The notes under the pieces were generated by a model, which was given only the letters and a program-made list of their open reading frames with translations, did not search any database and was not told where the DNA came from. From Syntrophomonadaceae bacterium (lineage in GTDB: Bacteria; Bacillota; DSM-12270; Thermacetogeniales; Thermacetogeniaceae): a stretch of 33,106 bases of DNA. The number at the start of each line of letters is the position of its first letter. The stretch's first letter is position 1. Location: NCBI GenBank assembly GCA_012839645.1, contig DUMY01000020.1:1-33106 (forward strand), in the 5' to 3' direction. Position numbers and translations under genes: made by a program. This document shows positions 28,527-33,106 of the stretch, in pieces.

Positions 28527-28540
28527 TACTATATATATTC
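28527..28540. repeat. Right arm of the 14-bp inverted repeat
   Basis: TACTATATATATTC, exact reverse complement of 28339-28352. The match does not extend past either end, and no target-site duplication is visible outside the arms. Confidence 0.5.
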
Positions 28541-28570
28541 GCTGTGGGGGAAACTCTCACCCCCACAGCG
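28540..28570. repeat. Perfect 11-bp hairpin
   Basis: CGCTGTGGGGG / CCCCCACAGCG with a 9-nt loop. On the plus strand TTTTT appears six bases after the stem, so it might be a back-up terminator for the plus-strand RNA. On the minus strand an AT run follows, not a T-run. Confidence 0.6.
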
Positions 28571-28662
28571 ACCCATCTTTTTCTCCCATTACCTTTAGCA
28601 GACAAACAACCCAAACCTTCGGATTTGCCGGTAAACCTTAACCCAAACTAGACCCCAACTAA

Positions 28663-28694
28663 ACAAACCGGCACCTGATCAGGTACCGGTTTGT
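28663..28694 (-). terminator. Terminator of the M23 hydrolase gene
   Basis: Long stem: ACAAACCGG / CCGGTTTGT, one mismatch, then the palindrome ACCTGATCAGGT. On the minus strand it runs into TTTAGTTGG, a short T-tract. It is 36 bp downstream of the hydrolase stop codon. Confidence 0.7.
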
Positions 28695-28730
28695 CATGGT
28701 CTATCACTTAGGACTCAAATATGAGGGCAA

Positions 28731-29894
28731 TCATAGATAACCCATAGGATTAGTTGGGTTGCCGTTAATTCGTACTTCAAAATGGAGGTGGGGGGCTGAA
28801 CTCATTCCAGTGCTCCCAACCCTGCCAACTACCTGCCCCTGGCTCACACTACTGCCATTAGATACAGAAATACTGGAAAGGTGGGCATATAGTGTAGATA
28901 TACCACCACCGTGGTTAATCAAAACCACATTGCCATATCCGCCCATACTACCTGCGTAAATAACAGTGCCTCCATCTGCAGCTTTAACAGATGCTCCATA
29001 CGGAGCACTGATGTCGATTCCGTTATGCATCTTATACCCTCCCATGATGGGATGCCACCGCATTCCATAAGGAGAAGAGACCCCACCCGGAGCCGGCCAG
29101 ATAAAGCGGCCAGTTCTCTTGGGTGGCGCAGGGTTAGACGGATTCGATGGATCAGATGAATTATACGATTGATTTTGCTGGATAATCCGCGTCAGCTGCT
29201 GGGATGAAGCTTCCAGTTCCTGAATAGCGCGCTTATAGGACTCCCTATCTGTTTCCAGCTTTTCTAGAGTCGCTTTCCTGTCCTGTTTACGTGCTGCCAG
29301 GTACGTGCGCTTGGCTTCTGTTGTCCTTTTGAGAACAACTGCCTCTTCCTTTTTGGCCACCATATCACGCTTCTGACGGGCAATACTGTCTCTCTCCGCA
29401 GCCAATTCCTTAACAAGATCCGAATCCTGATTTGCTATACACTTCATTAAATCAAATCGAACAAGTAAATCGCTCATACTGGTGCTTTCCAACAGCACCT
29501 CCAGATAGGAAAGATTCCCTCCCATATAAATGTCCCTCAGCCGCTGATGGAAAACCTCTGTCCGCTCTTGGAGCGCATCTTCTTTCTTCTGCAGCTGTTT
29601 TTCAGTCTGATTTATTGATTTTTGGAGTGTAAAAAGTTCTCCATCGATCCGCTCCAGGTCATTAGCTGTCTGGGAGATATCCTTGTCTATCCCATCCAAG
29701 TCCTGAAGAACGTCCTTCTCTTTCTTTTGATTATCATTCAACTGCTTTTTTCGCTCTTCAATCTGTTGGTTAACCTTGGACAGCTCATTTTTCTTATTAT
29801 TCAGATCAGATGCCTGACCTGGTGCCATCTGACAGAAGATCAGTATTATCCCCAGCAAAATACTTAAACCAATTTGGATGCCTCTCCTTTGCAT
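28731..29894 (-). CDS. Secreted murein hydrolase activator/M23 peptidase with coiled coil (EnvC-like)
   Basis: Signal peptide (about residues 1-29, ending QMAPGQASD), a long charged coiled coil (about 32-240), a Ser/Pro/Asn linker, and a C-terminal M23 LytM domain. The zinc ligands are visible: His and Asp in HNGIDIS and the HLHFEV motif. EnvC- and PcsB-like proteins are held by FtsX through their coiled coil and regulated by FtsEX at the septum. The gene lies just downstream of ftsX, which fits. If the metal site is intact, as it seems, the protein may cut peptidoglycan itself. ATG at 29892-29894 is chosen for its GGGGG SD; an outer GTG at 29913-29915 would put that SD inside the gene. Confidence 0.88.
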   Translation of the reverse strand: MQRRGIQIGLSILLGIILIFCQMAPGQASDLNNKKNELSKVNQQIEERKKQLNDNQKKEKDVLQDLDGIDKDISQTANDLERIDGELFTLQKSINQTEKQLQKKEDALQERTEVFHQRLRDIYMGGNLSYLEVLLESTSMSDLLVRFDLMKCIANQDSDLVKELAAERDSIARQKRDMVAKKEEAVVLKRTTEAKRTYLAARKQDRKATLEKLETDRESYKRAIQELEASSQQLTRIIQQNQSYNSSDPSNPSNPAPPKRTGRFIWPAPGGVSSPYGMRWHPIMGGYKMHNGIDISAPYGASVKAADGGTVIYAGSMGGYGNVVLINHGGGISTLYAHLSSISVSNGSSVSQGQVVGRVGSTGMSSAPHLHFEVRINGNPTNPMGYL

Positions 29895-29997
29895 TTTTAC
29901 CCCCTTCTTTCTCACGCAATGCTCTCAAAATATACTTCTTACTTTATAACCACTGTGAAAATAATGTATGATGACACCTGAGCAGTTCTCCCCTTTT

Positions 29998-30023
29998 CCA
30001 ACAACTAAAGACCAACCACTAAA
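29998..30023 (-). repeat. GGTTGGTC/TTAGT repeat, copy 3, overlapping the ftsX stop
   Basis: Read on the minus strand: TTTAGTGGTTGGTCTTTAGT followed by TGTTGG. It shares the core TTAGTGGTTGGTC-N-TTAGT with copy 1. The ftsX stop TAG (30019-30021) is formed by the repeat itself. Confidence 0.55.
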
Positions 30024-30906
30024 CCCGCAGGTACTTGCGTACAGATATTGCACTCCCGATAGCACCCAATACAATACCACCTGCCAGCAAGCCCTCGTAA
30101 ATCCACATCAGGTACCTGCCATCGCTTATCAGCGGCAGGAAAGAGATGGTCTCCTGCAGTTTTGCTGTCAGTGTCCCGTAGGACAAATAAAGGACACCCA
30201 CTGCCAGCAAAGCCCCTACACACCCCAGGATAATCCCCTCCAAAAGAAAGGGCCAGCGTACAAACCAGTCGGTAGCTCCTACATATTTCATAATGTTGAT
30301 CTCCTGGCGCCTGGCAAATAATGTCAGGCGAGTAGTGGTAGCGATTAAAAATATGGCACTGACCCCCAGCAAGGCTAATATAATGAGGCCGATAGTATGC
30401 GCCCAGTTGGTTAGTTTGAGCAGCTTTTCCACCACTTCCTGCCCATAGCGTACCTTTTCTACCCCAGGAAACCTACCGACTTCAGCAGCCACAGCACCCA
30501 CCTCACGGGGTTCACTGGTTTTGATTTTATAAGCATTGGGTAGAGGATTTTCATCACCAAGACTGTCACGAAGATTGGTTTCCTCACCCATCTGCTCTTC
30601 CAAAGAAACCAGAGCCTCATCCCGGGAAATAAAATCTACCTCTTTCACTTCTGAAATCCTGCTGAAGAGAGGTTCCAGAGAAAGAGCTTCCTTTTCCGAA
30701 ATGTCCTCCTTTAAATACACCATAATTTCAATGTTAGATTCCATCGTACTAGTAATTTGATTGGTGTTGACTACCAGGAGCAGTCCTACCCCTAAAACAA
30801 ACAGCGAAATTGCGGTTGTTCCCACAGCCGCAAAATTCAACAGGCTGTTCCGTTTAAGAGATCGGAACACCTCCTGTAAAATGTAATAGGCTTGTCTAAG
30901 TAGCAT
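30019..30906 (-). CDS. ftsX: Cell-division ABC transporter-like permease FtsX
   Basis: Membrane partner of FtsE that activates peptidoglycan hydrolases. It has about 295 residues: a first membrane helix (about 23-45 in AAVGTTAISLFVLGVGLLLVV), a large extracellular domain (about 50-165) beginning with IEIMVYLKEDIS, and three C-terminal helices with the coupling segment RRQEINIMKYVGATDWFVRWPF-like sequence. ATG at 30904-30906 (MLLRQAYYI) overlaps the ftsE end by 11 bp and has GGGGTG about 9 nt upstream. Longer in-frame starts inside ftsE are unlikely. The stop codon lies in an intergenic-type repeat. Confidence 0.94.
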   Translation of the reverse strand: MLLRQAYYILQEVFRSLKRNSLLNFAAVGTTAISLFVLGVGLLLVVNTNQITSTMESNIEIMVYLKEDISEKEALSLEPLFSRISEVKEVDFISRDEALVSLEEQMGEETNLRDSLGDENPLPNAYKIKTSEPREVGAVAAEVGRFPGVEKVRYGQEVVEKLLKLTNWAHTIGLIILALLGVSAIFLIATTTRLTLFARRQEINIMKYVGATDWFVRWPFLLEGIILGCVGALLAVGVLYLSYGTLTAKLQETISFLPLISDGRYLMWIYEGLLAGGIVLGAIGSAISVRKYLRV

Positions 30907-31582
30907 TAGCGTAAACACCCCGGTGCTCATCACGCACAACTTCACCATGATTAAGAGCAATTACCCGCTGACGCATGGAATCGACAATTTCTTTGGCATG
31001 TGTTGCGATGATTACTGTAGTCCCTTGTTCGTTTATTTCCTTAAAACAGTCCATGATCTCCCAGGATGTATCGATATCCAGATTCCCGGTTGGTTCATCA
31101 GCAATCATAATTGACGGCCTGTTAACCAGTGCCCGGGCGATGGCTGTCCTCTGCTGCTCCCCACCGGAAAGCTGTGGTGGGTAGTTATCCATTCGTTTCT
31201 CCAGACCGACTAACTTCAGAACTTCCGGCACCCGCTCATTTATCTCTGACCTGCTGGCACAGATGACTTTCATTGCAAATGCAACATTTTCGAAAACCGT
31301 GCGATCAGGCAGCAGTCGGAAATCCTGAAAAACCATGCCAATCCGGCGACGTAAATTGGGTACCTCTCGCGGCCTCATCCTGACCACGCTGCGACCCCCT
31401 ATATATATCTGGCCTTTGGTAGGCAGTTCCTCTCTAAAAATAAGCTTAATCATTGTTGTTTTTCCTGCTCCACTTGGTCCCACAATAAAGACAAATTCTC
31501 CGTTTTTAATCTGCAAGGATAATCCCTGGAGGGCTTTTACTCCATTAGGGTAAACCTTGGATACATTGAAAAAACTGATCAC
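30896..31582 (-). CDS. ftsE: Cell-division ATP-binding protein FtsE
   Basis: Cytoplasmic ABC ATPase that pairs with FtsX. The 228-residue protein begins with the typical MISFFNVSKVYPNGVKAL. It has Walker A GPSGAGKTT, Q-loop VFQDFRLL, signature LSGGEQQRTAIA, Walker B IMIADEPTGNLD and the H-loop ATHAKEIV. GTG start at 31580-31582 with GAGGTGG about 5 nt upstream. It overlaps ftsX by 11 bp. Only about 35 bp separate its start region from the transketolase terminator, so its promoter must be very close to or overlap that terminator, or be read-through. Confidence 0.95.
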   Translation of the reverse strand: MISFFNVSKVYPNGVKALQGLSLQIKNGEFVFIVGPSGAGKTTMIKLIFREELPTKGQIYIGGRSVVRMRPREVPNLRRRIGMVFQDFRLLPDRTVFENVAFAMKVICASRSEINERVPEVLKLVGLEKRMDNYPPQLSGGEQQRTAIARALVNRPSIMIADEPTGNLDIDTSWEIMDCFKEINEQGTTVIIATHAKEIVDSMRQRVIALNHGEVVRDEHRGVYANAT

Positions 31583-31619
31583 AATACCACCTCAGTCTAA
31601 AACATTCGAAATAATCCCC

Positions 31620-31655
31620 AAAAAGAAAACAACTTCCTCCTGATGGAAGTTGTTT
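31620..31655 (-). terminator. Terminator after the transketolase genes
   Basis: Perfect 11-bp stem AAACAACTTCC / GGAAGTTGTTT with a 7-nt loop, followed on the minus strand by TTCTTTTTGGGG. It lies between the transketolase C-terminal gene and ftsE. Confidence 0.85.
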
Positions 31656-31703
31656 CGACATTTATTTTAAATATCCTCTTTTGTTACTACATATTTCTTT
31701 TCC

Positions 31704-32648
31704 TCAATTGGATGAAAGTGCTATAGTACGATGTGCTGCTTCGACAAGGTGTTCAACTGTTAACCCACAGACTTCAAGCATCTGCTCCGGACTTGCGGAT
31801 TCACCAAAACGGTCCCTGATCCCTACCCTCTCCAGTGGAACCGGGTAGTTTTCGCCAAGAACTTCAGCTACCGCACTCCCCAATCCCCCGTAAATGGAGT
31901 GCTCCTCTGCAGTTACCACAGCACCGGTTTTCCTTGCCATTTGCACAATTGTCTCCTGGTCCAAGGGCTTTATTGTGGAAACATTGACAACAGCCACCTC
32001 TATCCCACCCCTCGCCAGTACTGATGCTGCCTCCAATGCCATAGAGACCATGATCCCAGTGGCAAAAATTACAGCCGCACTGCCATCACGAAGAGGCACC
32101 GCCCTGCCGATCTGGAATTGGTAATCCTCTTGCAAAATCTCCGGGACAGCCGGACGCCCCAATCTGATATACACAGGCCCCTGCATCTCTACAGCTGCAG
32201 CTACTGCCTGAGCTGCCTCCAAGGCATCTGCCGGAACGATCACCGTCATGTTGGGAAGTGTCCGCATCAAGGATATATCTTCAATAGTCTGATGGCTCGC
32301 CCCATCCTCTCCCACAGTAACCCCAGCATGGGTAGCAGCAATCTTCACATTTAGTCCCGGGTAGGCAATGGCATTGCGCACCTGATCATAAGCCCGACCT
32401 GTTGCAAAAACCGCAAAGGTACTGGCACAGGGAATCTTACCCGCCAGGGCAAACCCCGCCGCCGTTCCCATCATGTTTTGCTCTGCAATACCCATATCAA
32501 AAAAACGCTCCGGGTAACATTTTGCAAATTCTCTGGTTTTTGTCGATGCGGAAAGGTCAGCATCCAGTACAACCAATTCCGGGTATTTTTTGCCCAATTC
32601 CACCAACACCCGCCCGTACGCCTCGCGAGTGGAGCTTTTCTTCTGCAT
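31704..32648 (-). CDS. Transketolase, C-terminal subunit
   Basis: Pyrimidine-binding and C-terminal domains of a split transketolase, about 314 residues. Visible motifs: DADLSASTKTREFAK, the catalytic-Glu region FFDMGIAEQNMMGTAAG, CASTFAVFATGRAYDQ, THAGVTVGEDGASHQ, and the C-terminal VTAEEHSIYGGLGSAV. Together with the N-terminal subunit it transfers two-carbon units in the pentose phosphate pathway using thiamine diphosphate. ATG at 32646-32648 is taken as start. A GTG two codons upstream (32652-32654) has a closer GGAGG and is a fair alternative. It follows the N-terminal gene by 32 bp. Confidence 0.92.
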   Translation of the reverse strand: MQKKSSTREAYGRVLVELGKKYPELVVLDADLSASTKTREFAKCYPERFFDMGIAEQNMMGTAAGFALAGKIPCASTFAVFATGRAYDQVRNAIAYPGLNVKIAATHAGVTVGEDGASHQTIEDISLMRTLPNMTVIVPADALEAAQAVAAAVEMQGPVYIRLGRPAVPEILQEDYQFQIGRAVPLRDGSAAVIFATGIMVSMALEAASVLARGGIEVAVVNVSTIKPLDQETIVQMARKTGAVVTAEEHSIYGGLGSAVAEVLGENYPVPLERVGIRDRFGESASPEQMLEVCGLTVEHLVEAAHRTIALSSN

Positions 32649-32680
32649 GACCACTTCTTCCTCCTCTTTTTGGCATAAAA

Positions 32681-32988
32681 TCAACTGCCTGTACCGATCT
32701 CTTCCAGTGCTTGAGCTGCTTGCTTTGAATCTGGCGCTTTACCGTGCCAACCAACCTCGTTTTCCATAAAAGAGACCCCTTTACCCTTGACAGTATTGGC
32801 TATGATCATAGAGGGGCCATCCTTTATTCCTGCCGCCCAGTCAAAGGCAGCAAGTAGGTCCTGAAAATCATGGCCGTCTACCTCTCGTACAGCCCATCCA
32901 AAAGAACGCCATTTATTAGGAAAGGGCAGAGGAGACATCACCTCTTTGATGGGGCCATCAATCTGAAGACCGTTATAATCAAGGATGG
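32681..32988 (-). CDS. Transketolase, N-terminal subunit (partial, 5' end lost)
   Basis: Only the last 100 or so residues are present: ILDYNGLQIDGP, KWRSFGWAVREVDGHDFQDL, IIANTVKGKGVSFMEN and WHGKAPDSKQA, all typical of the thiamine-diphosphate-binding half of a split transketolase. The frame is open through the GTG at 32939 up to 32988, so the short frame starting there is not the true start. Beyond 32988 the minus-strand frame no longer matches the family, because the sequence folds back on itself. The real 5' part of the gene is missing from this strand. Confidence 0.88.
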
Positions 32989-33106
32989 GCCATGGCTGCT
33001 GCCCATTACCGCACAGGTAACTTGACAGCCATCCTTGATTATAACGGTCTTCAGATTGATGGCCCCATCAAAGAGGTGATGTCTCCTCTGCCCTTTCCTA
33101 ATAAAT
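32911..33106. repeat. Perfect 78-bp inverted repeat with 40-bp spacer at the window end
   Basis: Left arm 32911-32988, right arm 33029-33106, no mismatches seen. The right arm stops exactly at the end of the sequence, so the true repeat may be longer. The fold-back joint lies at 32988/32989. Confidence 0.9.
32989..33106 (+). other. Inverted duplicate of the transketolase N-terminal gene (probable artefact)
   Basis: On the plus strand this reads AMAAAHYRTGNLTAILDY then NGLQIDGPIKEVMSPLPF and PNK, a correct transketolase sequence with about 14 residues more N-terminal sequence than the minus-strand copy. From 33029 on it is an exact reverse complement of 32911-32988. It is therefore a second copy of the same gene segment pointing the other way. 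Confidence 0.8.

Larger units (their letters stand above)
28063..28730. other. Long intergenic region with no protein gene
   Basis: 668 bases between the ctp and M23 hydrolase genes, both on the minus strand. From left to right it holds the ctp leader and promoter (28204-28232), a plus-strand candidate RNA with promoter and terminator (28322-28509), a perfect 14-bp inverted repeat bracketing it, an 11-bp hairpin (28540-28570), and the terminator of the M23 hydrolase gene (28663-28694). Short open frames here are interrupted by these structures and do not resemble proteins. Confidence 0.7.

Noticed and set aside
28290..28598. 102-codon plus-strand open frame
   Set aside because: It spans the candidate RNA and its strong terminator and has no SD or protein-like composition.
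28204..28730. c-di-AMP (ydaO-type) or c-di-GMP riboswitch near wall-hydrolase genes
   Set aside because: Conserved core sequences of these classes are not present on either strand, and the terminator faces away from both genes.

Overview
The window looks like chromosomal core sequence from a mid-GC, Gram-positive, probably spore-forming Firmicute of the Clostridia type (Peptococcaceae-like). This rests on gene content and order: a Bacillus/Clostridium-style gap-pgk-tpiA-gpmI-eno operon, the rapZ-yvcK-whiA trio, an ftsE-ftsX-M23 hydrolase-ctp-minJ-like cluster, a split transketolase, and DUF421/DUF4363 and PRK06851-type proteins. Almost every gene lies on the minus strand; only the DUF421/DUF4363 pair is on the plus strand. 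Many genes start with GTG or TTG.

Layout, left to right. 1-144: 5' end of a probable rnr, cut by the window edge. 383-6607: secG and the glycolytic operon, transcribed gap to secG and closed by a terminator at 336-369. 6884-11294: rpoN (sigma-54), whiA, yvcK and rapZ, with a terminator after rpoN. 11376-15812: an unassigned alkaline-phosphatase-superfamily enzyme, ROK glucokinase, glucose-6-phosphate isomerase and a Cof-type HAD phosphatase. Together these upper-glycolysis genes and the lower-glycolysis operon cover most steps from glucose to phosphoenolpyruvate, though no phosphofructokinase or aldolase is present here. 16175-23007: the excision-repair genes uvrB-uvrA-uvrC, with a promoter that is overlapped and flanked by two DnaA-box-like sites. 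23199-24313: DUF421 and DUF4363 membrane proteins. 24422-25432: a tandem P-loop-like protein that has lost both Walker A lysines. 25640-31582: a MinJ-like PDZ protein, an S41 carboxy-terminal protease, an M23 murein hydrolase with a coiled coil, FtsX and FtsE, a cell-division and wall-remodelling cluster. 31704-32988: the two transketolase subunits, the N-terminal one incomplete.

The most interesting non-coding part is 28063-28730. It has no protein gene but holds a plus-strand candidate structured RNA (about 28357-28509) ending in a strong intrinsic terminator and bracketed by a perfect 14-bp inverted repeat. Other points of note are a probable AUA start for the DUF4363 gene, a probable CUG start for the S41 protease, and a hairpin between a strong Shine-Dalgarno sequence and the eno start.

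The right end (32911-33106) folds back on itself as a perfect 78-bp inverted repeat inside the transketolase gene. Both halves encode the same stretch of protein in opposite directions, so this is most simply an assembly or amplification chimera at a contig end, not biology. No tRNA, rRNA, CRISPR array or intact insertion sequence was seen.
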